Below are positions 8,137 to 15,010 of a stretch of DNA of 64,000 nt, in pieces. Under the pieces are notes generated by a model that saw only the letters and a program-made list of their open reading frames with translations, did no database searches and was not told the origin of the DNA. This DNA is from Sphingomonas phyllosphaerae. GTDB taxonomy: Bacteria; Pseudomonadota; Alphaproteobacteria; Sphingomonadales; Sphingomonadaceae. The position numbers and the translations under genes are program-made. Location of the stretch: NCBI RefSeq assembly GCF_029623345.1, contig NZ_JAPYKH010000009.1, positions 102,250 to 166,249 on the forward strand, read 5' to 3'. Each line of letters opens with the position of its first letter. The first letter of the stretch is position 1.

Positions 8137-9347
8137 ACCGGTCGCTCCTTCTCGCCGGCCTTGCCTCGGCAGTCGTCGCCAGCCCCGTGTTCGGGCAGGG
8201 CATGGATCATTCCATGCACAACATGCCGGGGATGACCATGCCGGCAAAGCCCGCGGCCAAGGCGACCTCCAAGCCCGCGCGGAAAGCAGCCGCGAAACCT
8301 GCGGCCAAACGGAAGGCCCCTGTTCGGCGTAAGGCTCCCCGTCGCGCCCCGGCCGCACAGGCTCCGACCGCCGATCCGCAAGCCGGTCACGACATGAGCG
8401 GAATGCAGGGGATGAACATGGGCGGGCAGCAGCCCGCGCCCGCCCAGGATCCGCACGCCGGCCACGACATGTCCGCTATGCCCGGAATGGGCTCCCCGGC
8501 AGCAGCGGGGCAGGACCCGCATGCCGGGCATGACATGAGCGCGATGCCCGGTATGGCGATGGAGGGTAATCAGGCAGGCGCCAAGGTCGGGACCGATCTT
8601 CCTCCCGGCAACAAGCCTGCTCCCGCGCCGTCCGGCGATCATCTCGCCGATCGCTTCTGGGGAACGGATACCATGGCCAACTCCCGCGAGAACGACTTGC
8701 GGCGCGAGCATGGCGGGATGACCTACTACCAGGTGCTCTTCAATCTCGCGGAGTATCAGGCTCGCAAGGGAAGTGACGGCTACCGTTGGGATGGCGAGGC
8801 TTGGATCGGGGGCGACATCAATCGGCTCTGGCTGAAGTCGGAGGGCGAAGGCGGCTTCGGCAAGTCGCTGGAGAGTGCCGAGGTGCAGGCGCTCTACAGC
8901 CACGCCCTTGATCCCTATTGGAACCTCCAGGCCGGCGTCCGCTACGACTTCAAGCCCAATCCGTCGCGCACCTATGCGACGATCGGGATAGAGGGCCTGG
9001 CCCCCTACCAGTTCGAAGTGGAGGGCGCGCTGTTCCTCTCCGACAAGGGTGACGTGCTCGCCCGCGCCGAGGGCTATTACGACCAGCGCATCACCAACTA
9101 CTTCGTTCTCCAGCCCAGGGTGGAGGCCAACTTCGCGGCCCAGGACGTGCGGGAGACCGGGATCGGCTCTGGGCTTACGGACCTGGAGGCCGGTTTGCGG
9201 CTCCGCTACGAGGGCCGCCGTGAGTTCGCGCCCTATATCGGCGTGTCATGGGAACGGCAGTTCGGCGACACGGCGCGCTTCTCGCGGGCGCGGGGTGACG
9301 ACACGGGCGGCTTCAGCTTCGTCGCCGGCGTGAGGACCTGGTTCTGA
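8133..9347 (+). CDS. copB: Outer-membrane copper resistance protein CopB
   Basis: The 404-residue protein starts at GTG 8133, overlapping the copA stop (GTGA), with GGGGAGG upstream. It has a signal peptide (NRSLLLAGLASAVVASPVFGQ), then a low-complexity Lys/Ala/Pro segment (about 35-85) and several near-repeats of DPHAGHDMSAMPGM, Met/His copper-binding units (about 88-155). The conserved CopB domain follows from about 180, with YYQVLFNLAEYQARKG and many beta-strand segments up to the C-terminal VAGVRTWF, ending in an aromatic residue as outer-membrane barrels do. CopB is thought to bind or sequester copper in the outer membrane. Confidence 0.94.
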   Translation: MNRSLLLAGLASAVVASPVFGQGMDHSMHNMPGMTMPAKPAAKATSKPARKAAAKPAAKRKAPVRRKAPRRAPAAQAPTADPQAGHDMSGMQGMNMGGQQPAPAQDPHAGHDMSAMPGMGSPAAAGQDPHAGHDMSAMPGMAMEGNQAGAKVGTDLPPGNKPAPAPSGDHLADRFWGTDTMANSRENDLRREHGGMTYYQVLFNLAEYQARKGSDGYRWDGEAWIGGDINRLWLKSEGEGGFGKSLESAEVQALYSHALDPYWNLQAGVRYDFKPNPSRTYATIGIEGLAPYQFEVEGALFLSDKGDVLARAEGYYDQRITNYFVLQPRVEANFAAQDVRETGIGSGLTDLEAGLRLRYEGRREFAPYIGVSWERQFGDTARFSRARGDDTGGFSFVAGVRTWF

Positions 9348-10093
9348 GCCCGCGGCTCCGCCTCCACCTTGGAGCGAGCAAGATCCACCGCTGGCTTGCT
9401 CTTCTGATCGGCGCGCAGGCGATCGTCTGGTTCACCAGCGGCCTTGTGATGAGCCTGCTCCCCATCGACACCGTGCATGGCGATCACCGGATCGAACGGA
9501 ACGCCGAGCCGGCGCTGTCGAGCACCCAAGGGTTCGCGCCGATGCCTACCTTGCTTGCGTCGGCAGGAGCGCCGGTCCGCCAGCTTCAGCACCGCATGCT
9601 GCTCGGGCGGCCGATCGTCGAGGCACAGCTTGTGGATGGTCAAATTCGTCTGCTGGACGCCCGCACGGCTGCGCCGCTTCCGCCACTGGATGCCCGGGTG
9701 GCAGGGACGATCGCTCAAAAGGCGTACCGAGGGGATGGTGTGCCCGCGCCCACCATCGAGCGGATCGAACGAGCCAGTATCGAGTATCGCGGAGCCTTGC
9801 CGGCATGGCGTGCCTCGTTCGCCGACGATGACGCCACCCGCATCTATGTAGCGGCGGAGACGGGGCGGGTCGCATCAGTCCGGACAGGAACGTGGCGGCT
9901 GTACGACTTCTTCTGGGGCCTCCACATCATGGATTGGACGGAGCACGAGCGGTTCAACACACCGTGGCTCAACGCTTTCGCCGCAGGCGGTCTCGTTTTC
10001 GCGGTGTCAGGCGCGATCCTTCTTTTCATGCGCTGGCCGAAACGGTCGCGCCGTAAAGCCGGGGGGCATATTTCCAGACAGGGAGTCGCGTGA
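9344..10093 (+). CDS. PepSY-associated membrane protein
   Basis: About 249 residues. It has an N-terminal transmembrane helix after KIHRWLALLIGAQAIVW, the SLLPIDTVHGDH motif of PepSY-TM proteins, a periplasmic PepSY-like part with R-x-S-I-EYRG and RIYVAAETGRVAS, and a second helix (NAFAAGGLVFAVSGAILLFM). An ATG at 9449 would remove the first helix, so I extended to CTG 9344, overlapping the copB stop. The true start codon is uncertain. Such proteins often accompany redox or metal-uptake systems; here it is inside the cop operon with unknown exact role. Confidence 0.75.
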   Translation: MSPRLRLHLGASKIHRWLALLIGAQAIVWFTSGLVMSLLPIDTVHGDHRIERNAEPALSSTQGFAPMPTLLASAGAPVRQLQHRMLLGRPIVEAQLVDGQIRLLDARTAAPLPPLDARVAGTIAQKAYRGDGVPAPTIERIERASIEYRGALPAWRASFADDDATRIYVAAETGRVASVRTGTWRLYDFFWGLHIMDWTEHERFNTPWLNAFAAGGLVFAVSGAILLFMRWPKRSRRKAGGHISRQGVA

Positions 10094-10683
10094 TGGATGA
10101 CCACCAAGGCAAGATGAACATGGAAATGGGCTACGGTCGCTTCGCGGCGATGGTGGTAACCTCGACCGTTGTCATGTTCGGGCTGATGTACGTGAACGTC
10201 TATGCCCTCGGGCATATCGAGTTCAGCCAGACGCGGTTCTGGATGGCCTTCGTGATGGGCGCGACGATGGCAATCATCATGCTCCTTTTCATGTGGTCGA
10301 TGTACAAGAACAAGCGGACGAATGCCGCGATTATCGGCGGTAGCATCGTAGTGTTCGCGCTCGCGCTGTGGCTCGTCCGCAGCCAGGAGACGGTGGATGA
10401 CGTGAGCTACATGAAGGCCATGATCCCGCACCACTCGATCGCGATCCTGACGAGCGAGCGCGCGCACATCAAAGACCCCGAGGTGCGCAAGTTGGCCGAC
10501 GGAATCATCGATGCCCAGGTTCGTGAGATCACGCAGATGAAGCGGGCCATTGCCAGGCTCGAGGCAAATCCTACGCCTGCAAATGCGCCCGAATTGCCCT
10601 CCTATCGTGACAAGCAGGTTCCCCCTCCCCCGCCTGAAACTGATGAGAGCGTCGGAGTTAATACCCTTCAGCCGATCCGCTGA
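10093..10683 (+). CDS. Membrane-anchored DUF305 protein
   Basis: This 196-residue protein has three hydrophobic helices in the first 95 residues (MVVTSTVVMFGLMYVNVYALG, MAFVMGATMAIIMLLFMW, IIGGSIVVFALALWLV) followed by a DUF305 ferritin-like helical domain with MKAMIPHHSIAILTSERA. DUF305 proteins carry conserved HH motifs and cluster with copper genes. The ATG at 10093 overlaps the preceding stop (TGATG) and has GGGAG 7 nt upstream; a GTG one codon before is also possible. The C-terminal tail is Pro-rich (VPPPPPETD). It probably binds metal at the membrane. Confidence 0.85.
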   Translation: MDDHQGKMNMEMGYGRFAAMVVTSTVVMFGLMYVNVYALGHIEFSQTRFWMAFVMGATMAIIMLLFMWSMYKNKRTNAAIIGGSIVVFALALWLVRSQETVDDVSYMKAMIPHHSIAILTSERAHIKDPEVRKLADGIIDAQVREITQMKRAIARLEANPTPANAPELPSYRDKQVPPPPPETDESVGVNTLQPIR

Positions 10684-10764
10684 ATTCGATCACGGGCGTG
10701 AGGGATACGGTCGCCGCGCCCGTATCTCTCCTGTGAGCGGGGGTGTTTACGCAGGAGCGACACG

Positions 10765-11139
10765 ATGAAGAAGATGACTGTTCTGGCCCTCGCGGCCGCA
10801 CTCGGCGCCGCCCCGGCCATCGCCCAGATGCAGGGCATGGATCATTCGGGCATGAACCACGGTCAGATGATGAAGCCGACGCCGGCGAACCCCTATCCGC
10901 CTTCTGAAATGCAGATGCATCAGAAGATGATGTCGGCCATGGGCGCTGATGCGACCGAGACCTGGGTCCGCAAAATGGTCGAGCATCATCGCGGTGGCAT
11001 TGCCATGTCGCAGATCGTGTTGCGCGAAACCAAGGACGCAAAGGTCCGCCAGATGGCGACCAAGACGATCGCCGAGCAGAACAAGGAAGTCGGCGAGCTG
11101 AACGCCTGGCTGCGGGCGCACGGCAAGGCTGCACAGTGA
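10765..11139 (+). CDS. Secreted DUF305 copper-associated protein
   Basis: This 124-residue protein has a signal peptide (KKMTVLALAAALGAAPAIA), a Met/His-rich stretch (MQGMDHSGMNHGQMMKP) and a DUF305 domain with VRKMVEHHRGGIAMSQIVL and KVRQMATKTIAEQNKEV. The HH pair and the Met motifs are probable copper ligands. The start has CAGGAGCGACACG upstream. It follows the membrane DUF305 gene with a gap of 81 bp and belongs to the cop operon as a periplasmic accessory. Confidence 0.87.
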   Translation: MKKMTVLALAAALGAAPAIAQMQGMDHSGMNHGQMMKPTPANPYPPSEMQMHQKMMSAMGADATETWVRKMVEHHRGGIAMSQIVLRETKDAKVRQMATKTIAEQNKEVGELNAWLRAHGKAAQ

Positions 11140-11197
11140 TCGGCCCCCGCCCCACCGCAGGGTTTGCCTGTGGTGGGGCGACCATCTAGGAATAGAC

Positions 11198-11638
11198 ATG
11201 ACCCGCATCCGCCTTCTCGCCGCTGTTGCAGCGTTCGTAATGCCGGTCGCAGCCGTGGCTGCCGGGCCGGTGCTGATGCACCGCGATCCGGGCTGCCCAT
11301 GTTGCGAGAAGTGGGCGCAGCAGGTGAAGGCTCAGTTCGGTCGCGCGGTGCGCGTCGTCGATGACGCGAACCGGCCCGCGTTCATGAAGGCCCGGGGCGT
11401 GCCCGCGGACTTGGCCTCATGCCACACGGCCATCATCGACGGCATGACTTTCGAGGGTCATGTGCCAATCGCCGACATGAAGCGGGCTCTGGCAACGCAC
11501 CCGAAGGGTGTGACGGGGCTCGCGGTTGCCGGGATGCCGATGGGCTCGCCGGGCATGGAGATGCCGGGCATGAAGGCCCAGCCCTACGACGTCGTTGCGT
11601 TCGGACCTGGTGGACGCAAGGTGTTCGCCCACCACTGA
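11198..11638 (+). CDS. DUF411 metal-binding protein
   Basis: This 146-residue secreted protein (signal MTRIRLLAAVAAFVMPVAAVAA) has the DUF411 thioredoxin-like fold with HRDPGCPCCEKW near the N-terminus, LASCHTAIIDG and EGHVPIADMKR, and a C-terminal Met-rich segment (GMPMGSPGMEMPGM). DUF411 proteins occur in copper and cobalt-zinc-cadmium resistance loci. It is the last gene of the cop run; a perfect hairpin follows. A CCCCACC...GGTGGGG hairpin lies in the gap before it (about 11150-11178). Confidence 0.87.
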   Translation: MTRIRLLAAVAAFVMPVAAVAAGPVLMHRDPGCPCCEKWAQQVKAQFGRAVRVVDDANRPAFMKARGVPADLASCHTAIIDGMTFEGHVPIADMKRALATHPKGVTGLAVAGMPMGSPGMEMPGMKAQPYDVVAFGPGGRKVFAHH

Positions 11639-11641
11639 AAA

Positions 11642-11667
11642 GGAGGGAGGCGCAGACGCCTCCCTCC
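11642..11667. terminator. Terminator hairpin between convergent genes
   Basis: A perfect 11-bp stem GGAGGGAGGCG/CGCCTCCCTCC with loop CAGA lies in the gap between the DUF411 stop and the stop of the convergent Cys-rich gene. It can serve either strand; there is no clear T-run. Confidence 0.65.
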
Positions 11668-11672
11668 CCGGC

Positions 11673-11876
11673 TTACTTCTTGGGCATTCCGGACATGTCG
11701 TGACCGGCATGATCGCCGCCCTTCTTCATGTCCTTGCAGCAATCGCCCTTGCCGTCCTTGCAGCAATCGGCACCGTCTTTGCAGCACGCCATGTCGGCGC
11801 AGCAGGACCCGGCCGCGAAGGCTGCGGTCGGAAGGGCGAGCGCCAGCGCTGCGCCGATCAGCTTGAACTTGGTCAT
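11673..11876 (-). CDS. Small secreted Cys-rich protein
   Basis: This 67-residue protein has a signal peptide (MTKFKLIGAALALALPTAAFA) and a mature part of repeated CC motifs: SCCADMACCKDGADCCKDGK and DCCKDMKKGG, ending in HAGHDMSGMPKK. Ten cysteines, all in CC pairs, plus His/Met residues imply soft-metal binding in the periplasm, probably Cu(I). I do not recognise a named family. It is last in a minus-strand operon behind the glutaredoxin-MauE gene. Confidence 0.8.
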   Translation of the reverse strand: MTKFKLIGAALALALPTAAFAAGSCCADMACCKDGADCCKDGKGDCCKDMKKGGDHAGHDMSGMPKK

Positions 11877-11918
11877 TAAAAATCTCCGTCGATTGAATGT
11901 GTGAAACCTGTTGGAGGG

Positions 11919-12269
11919 TCACGCGGCTCGTGGAGGTGGAGTGGCGGGCGGTATCAGCCACCCGTTCATGACAGGGGCCGGCGACGGCCAGGCGGCGATC
12001 GGGAACGAGGATAACGGCTCGATTCTCGCCAGGGCTTTCCCCAGGACGGCGATGCAGGGCGTCGCGCAGGCCACTTGCGGTGCCTTTTTTTTGTCCGGTG
12101 CCGAAGGGTTCTTTTCCTCGCACCCGGCCATTGCCGACGCGATCGGAGCGGCTTGAGCACTGGCTTCGCAGATCGGCCCCAGCCGGATGAGCAGCATCAT
12201 CGCAAGCACGGCCAGGAAGGCCATGCGAAAGACGCTGGCAAGAGGACGAGACCCGGACTTCACGCCCAC
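11919..12269 (-). CDS. Hypothetical membrane or secreted protein
   Basis: This 116-residue protein has one hydrophobic segment near the N-terminus (MAFLAVLAMMLLIRLG) that could be a signal anchor; a shorter start at that Met is possible. The rest is Ala/Pro-rich with three or four cysteines (PICEAS, AGCEEK, VACATPC). It resembles small proteins found with metal-resistance operons but I do not recognise a family. It lies 33 bp after the glutaredoxin-MauE gene and 42 bp before the Cys-rich peptide, consistent with one operon. Confidence 0.6.
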   Translation of the reverse strand: MGVKSGSRPLASVFRMAFLAVLAMMLLIRLGPICEASAQAAPIASAMAGCEEKNPSAPDKKKAPQVACATPCIAVLGKALARIEPLSSFPIAAWPSPAPVMNGWLIPPATPPPRAA

Positions 12270-12302
12270 TACCGGCAGCCTTTTGGACCTGAAGTCAACG
12301 CC

Positions 12303-13070
12303 TCAGTGCGGCATCGAAAGCGCAGCCGGGGCAATCACCATCCATAGCGCCATGGCGACCATCATCACGTTCTCGGTCAGCGAGAGGAAGCCGAGAGGTA
12401 CGTTGCTATCTCCGCCCACGCAGGCGCACTTGAGTTCGCGCTTGTCGACATAGACCGCCTTGATGACGGATACCGCACCGATTGTCCCTATGACGAGCGC
12501 GATCGGCACCGACAGCCAGGTGAGCACACCAGCGGCCATCAGCACACCCCCGACACCTTCCGCGTAGGGATAAACGTAGGAATAGGGCACCCAGCGCTTG
12601 GCGAGCAGATCGTAGTTGAGGAACATGCTCGAGAAGCTCTCGACGTTCTGAAGCTTCAGCATGGCGAGCACGCACATCGAGAAGGCGATGAACCACTCCC
12701 CGGCGCGCACCGTGAACGGCGAGCCGAAGGCAGCGTAGCTGGCCGCGAGCGCCATCAGCGCGGTCATGGCGAACACCGCGACTACGGGCCGGTAAGTGAC
12801 CGCCTTGGGATCGCGCACCGCCTTGCCGAAGAAGCGGCGCAGATCGTCATAACCCCCTACCCGCTCGCCCCCGATGAAGGTCTGCGGTGTGGTCTTCACG
12901 CCGTGCTCCGCCTTGAACGCGTCGGTCTCCTCGCGCGTGCGCAGCCAATGATCCTCGACCTCGTAACCTTGACGGCGCAGCAGATCCTTGGCCTTCACGC
13001 CATAGGGGCAGGTGTGCGTCGGCATCACCATGCGATAGATCGTTGCTTTCTTGGGCGCCGCGGTCGCCAT
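12303..13070 (-). CDS. Glutaredoxin-MauE/DoxX-like fusion membrane protein
   Basis: This 255-residue protein joins two modules. The first about 80 residues are a glutaredoxin fold (MVMPTHTCPYGVKAKDLLRR, with a CPYG active site, and KTTPQTFIGGERVGGYDDL). The rest has four hydrophobic helices of the MauE/DoxX-like redox membrane family, with a cysteine pair in a loop (ELKCACVGG). MauE proteins help form disulfides or pass electrons for periplasmic proteins; with a glutaredoxin attached, it may move reducing power across the membrane for metal detoxification. It is first in an operon controlled from the mer-like promoter shared with the divergent MerR gene. Confidence 0.85.
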   Translation of the reverse strand: MATAAPKKATIYRMVMPTHTCPYGVKAKDLLRRQGYEVEDHWLRTREETDAFKAEHGVKTTPQTFIGGERVGGYDDLRRFFGKAVRDPKAVTYRPVVAVFAMTALMALAASYAAFGSPFTVRAGEWFIAFSMCVLAMLKLQNVESFSSMFLNYDLLAKRWVPYSYVYPYAEGVGGVLMAAGVLTWLSVPIALVIGTIGAVSVIKAVYVDKRELKCACVGGDSNVPLGFLSLTENVMMVAMALWMVIAPAALSMPH

Positions 13071-13098
13071 CTCACTTCTCCATCCTGTTCGCGGAACC

Positions 13099-13130
13099 TA
13101 TATAGGGTCCGTACTATAGTACGGAGTCAA
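13099..13130 (-). promoter_or_regulatory. mer-operator-like promoter
   Basis: On the minus strand, TTGACT (13130-13125) and TATATA (13104-13099) are separated by 20 bp containing the dyad CCGTAC-TATA-GTACGG (13109-13124). The TTGACTCCGTAC...GTACGGA core is very close to the mercury operon promoter of Tn501/Tn21, as I remember it. The promoter drives the glutaredoxin-MauE operon; the dyad lies 9 bp upstream of the divergent MerR start, allowing autorepression. Confidence 0.85.
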
Positions 13131-13133
13131 GGC

Positions 13134-13541
13134 ATGGCGGCACTGACGATTGCGGGCCTCGCGCGTGAAGGGGACGTCGGTGTCGAGACCGTGCGCTACT
13201 ATCAGCGCCGAGGTTTGCTCGATACGCCGGACCGACCCGGAGGCTCCGGCGCGAGCGGTGGTATTCGGCGCTACGGTGTCGATGACGTGCGCCGCCTCCG
13301 GTTTATCCGCTCGGCGCAGGCAGCCGGATTCACGTTGGAGCAGATCGGCGAACTGCTAGCGCTCGACGCAACCGACGATCGCGCCCGCGCACGCGAGCTT
13401 GCCAATGAGCGGATTGCGGCGCTGGACACCAAGATTCAGGAGCTTGAGCGGGTGCGCGCCTCCCTTCGCCATCTCGCGAGAGAGTGCGGAAGCGGCTCGG
13501 CCGGGCCGTGTCCGATCCTTCAAGCGTTCGATCACGCTTGA
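13134..13541 (+). CDS. MerR-family regulator, mercury-regulator-like but lacking one Cys
   Basis: This is a 135-residue MerR-type activator. GVETVRYYQRRGLLDTPDRP and IRRYGVDDVRRLRFIRSAQ closely match the DNA-binding half of Tn501 MerR. Of the three MerR mercury ligands, those equivalent to C117 and C126 are present (C118, C126 in ECGSGSAGPCPI), but the C82 position is in ALDATDDRAR with no Cys. It is therefore unlikely to bind Hg(II) in the standard way. The ATG 13134 start sits just past the mer-like operator, and a longer upstream reading would run through the promoter. No merA, merT or merP is in the window. Confidence 0.88.
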   Translation: MAALTIAGLAREGDVGVETVRYYQRRGLLDTPDRPGGSGASGGIRRYGVDDVRRLRFIRSAQAAGFTLEQIGELLALDATDDRARARELANERIAALDTKIQELERVRASLRHLARECGSGSAGPCPILQAFDHA

Positions 13542-13786
13542 GCGTCAGGCGCGCGCCATGTGGAGCAATGAAAACCCTGTGGACCGCGCTCATTGAACCG
13601 GCCGTTCTCTGGACGGCAGCTAGCCACCCACGAGCAGTCGGTCGGCCACCAGCGACGACCTGCCGGTCGGCTCCCGACCTAAAGTCGGTCGTAGCCGAGG
13701 CACGTTGCCGATCTCCGGAGCGGGCATTCTGAACCACGGTTCTGACACACGCAAACCCTTGAGAGGCCGTGGTAGGTTCCACAGCG
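13542..13786. other. Intergenic stretch without a gene
   Basis: Only short unconvincing reading frames are present after the MerR stop. A CCGACC-TAAA-GTCGGTCG-type partial dyad lies near 13674-13690. I see no RNA gene or clear promoter. Confidence 0.5.
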
Positions 13787-13968
13787 TCACAACCGACCGA
13801 GACTGTTGAAAAACTCGGCGAGCAGGCAGTGCGGCCACCTCACGTGTAATATGATTGCTTGCAGTTGGTCTCTTTTACACAAGATGTTGTGACAGTCGGG
13901 GCTATACGAAAATAATATTCCTCGAACCAGCGCCCCTTCCAAGCCAAAGCGACTTTTTCAACAGCCTC
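13787..13968. repeat. Direct repeat copy 1 with inverted-repeat ends (MITE-like), left of ars
   Basis: This 182-bp segment recurs at 17040-17221 with a single difference (C at 13797, A at 17050). Its ends, GACTGTTGAAAAACTCG on the left and the complement of CGACTTTTTCAACAGCCTC on the right, are imperfect inverted repeats, as in an insertion sequence end or MITE. No transposase is encoded. To its right the sequence (AACCGGTTTTGG) differs from copy 2, where the inverted repeat continues further. Confidence 0.85.
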
Positions 13969-14214
13969 AACCGGTTTTGGAACCATGTCCTAATCGTCAG
14001 TTGGCGGGGTGGGGCGTACTGGTCTTGAAAGGCCACGAAGGCGACGCTGGCGATTTTGGCGCGACGCTTCCTTGACGGCTTGGGGGTCATCCAAATCAAT
14101 CATGCTGCTGGTCCTCGGGAAAGGCCGGCGCGCGAGTTGCGCCTAATATCCTGTTCCGAGCCGGAAGGCGTTGCGGGTCTAGTTTCGCTGAAATGGTCGG
14201 GTTGGCTGCCGCTT
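13969..14214. other. Intergenic stretch between repeat copy 1 and the ars operator
   Basis: No convincing gene. A minus-strand reading frame from about 14099 into the repeat contains a basic segment (KPSRKRRAKIASVAF) and could be the cut end of a gene interrupted by the repeat, but nothing confirms this. Confidence 0.4.
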
Positions 14215-14240
14215 CATATATCTGCTAAGCTGGATATATG
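14215..14240 (+). promoter_or_regulatory. Probable ArsR operator overlapping the arsR start codon
   Basis: CATATATC and GATATATG form a perfect 8-bp inverted repeat with a 10-bp spacer (TGCTAAGCTG). Its right arm contains the arsR start codon (14238). SmtB/ArsR repressors bind AT-rich dyads of this kind, so binding would cover the transcription start and the translation start. Confidence 0.65.
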
Positions 14241-14570
14241 GAAAACGGTTCGGCTATCTCCACATTGGGCGCGCTTGCGCAAAGCACGCGGCTCGATGTG
14301 TTCCGCCTGCTGGTGCGCCATGAACCGGACGGCCTCGCTGCCGGCGATGTCGCCCGCCAGCTCGACGTGCCGCAGAACACCATGTCAGCGCACTTGGGCA
14401 TTCTCGCCCGCGCCGGCCTAGTCCGTTCCGAACGGCATAGCCGTTCGATTATCTACCGCGCCGATCTGGACGGGCTGCGCGGGCTGATGCTGTTCCTCGT
14501 TAAGGATTGCTGCGCCGGTTCGCCTGAACTGTGCGCGCCGCTCCTGGCCGAACTCACCCCCTGCTGCTGA
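14238..14570 (+). CDS. arsR: ArsR/SmtB-family arsenite-responsive repressor
   Basis: This is a 110-residue winged-helix repressor. STLGALAQSTRLDVFRLLV, the recognition helix region VPQNTMSAHLGILARAGLV, and the wing RHSRSIIYRADL are visible. The arsenic site is not the classical CVC in the recognition helix; instead cysteines cluster at the C-terminus (C91, C92, C99, C109, C110). This resembles the Acidithiobacillus-type ArsR, whose three C-terminal cysteines bind As(III). It heads the arsRCBH operon and should be autoregulated from the dyad at its start. Only weak purine-rich sequence precedes the ATG. Confidence 0.92.
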   Translation: MENGSAISTLGALAQSTRLDVFRLLVRHEPDGLAAGDVARQLDVPQNTMSAHLGILARAGLVRSERHSRSIIYRADLDGLRGLMLFLVKDCCAGSPELCAPLLAELTPCC

Positions 14571-14581
14571 AAGGACGCCCC

Positions 14582-15010
14582 GTGGCCGTCGATATCGTAA
14601 TCTATCACAACCCCGAGTGTGGCACGTCCCGCAACACGCTGGCGATGATCCGCAATGCTGGCATCGAGCCGCACGTTGTCGAATATCTGAAGACGCCGCC
14701 CTCGCGCGCGTTGCTGGTCGAGCTGATCGATCGCGCCGGGATCACGCCCCGCGATCTGCTGCGCGAGAAGGGGACGCCCTACGAGGAGCTGGGCCTTGGT
14801 GACGATGCGCTGTCAGACGACGCGCTGGTGGACGCGATGATGGCGCATCCGGTCCTCATCAACCGGCCTCTGGTCGTCTCGCCGCTCGGCGTGAAGCTGT
14901 GCCGTCCGTCCGAAGCAGTCCTCGATCTGTTGCCAGAGCCGCAGCAAGGTGCGTTCGCCAAGGAAGACGGTGAAAAGGTCGTGGACGCGTCGGGTCAGCG
15001 CCTCGCCTGA
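14582..15010 (+). CDS. arsC: Glutaredoxin-dependent arsenate reductase
   Basis: This 142-residue enzyme reduces As(V) to As(III) with glutaredoxin. The active-site loop [13 protein letters not shown] (Cys13) and the arginine-bearing segments [16 protein letters not shown] and [11 protein letters not shown] match the plasmid R773 ArsC type, not the thioredoxin-linked type. The start is GTG 14582 with AAAGGA upstream; the longer frame from 14531 would overlap arsR and lacks family sequence. It is 11 bp after arsR and overlaps arsB by 1 bp (TGATG). Confidence 0.94.
   Translation: MAVDIVIYHNPECGTSRNTLAMIRNAGIEPHVVEYLKTPPSRALLVELIDRAGITPRDLLREKGTPYEELGLGDDALSDDALVDAMMAHPVLINRPLVVSPLGVKLCRPSEAVLDLLPEPQQGAFAKEDGEKVVDASGQRLA

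Noticed and set aside
13099..13541. Mercury resistance operon
   Set aside because: The operator and regulator look mer-like, but merT, merP and merA are absent and the regulator lacks one mercury cysteine.
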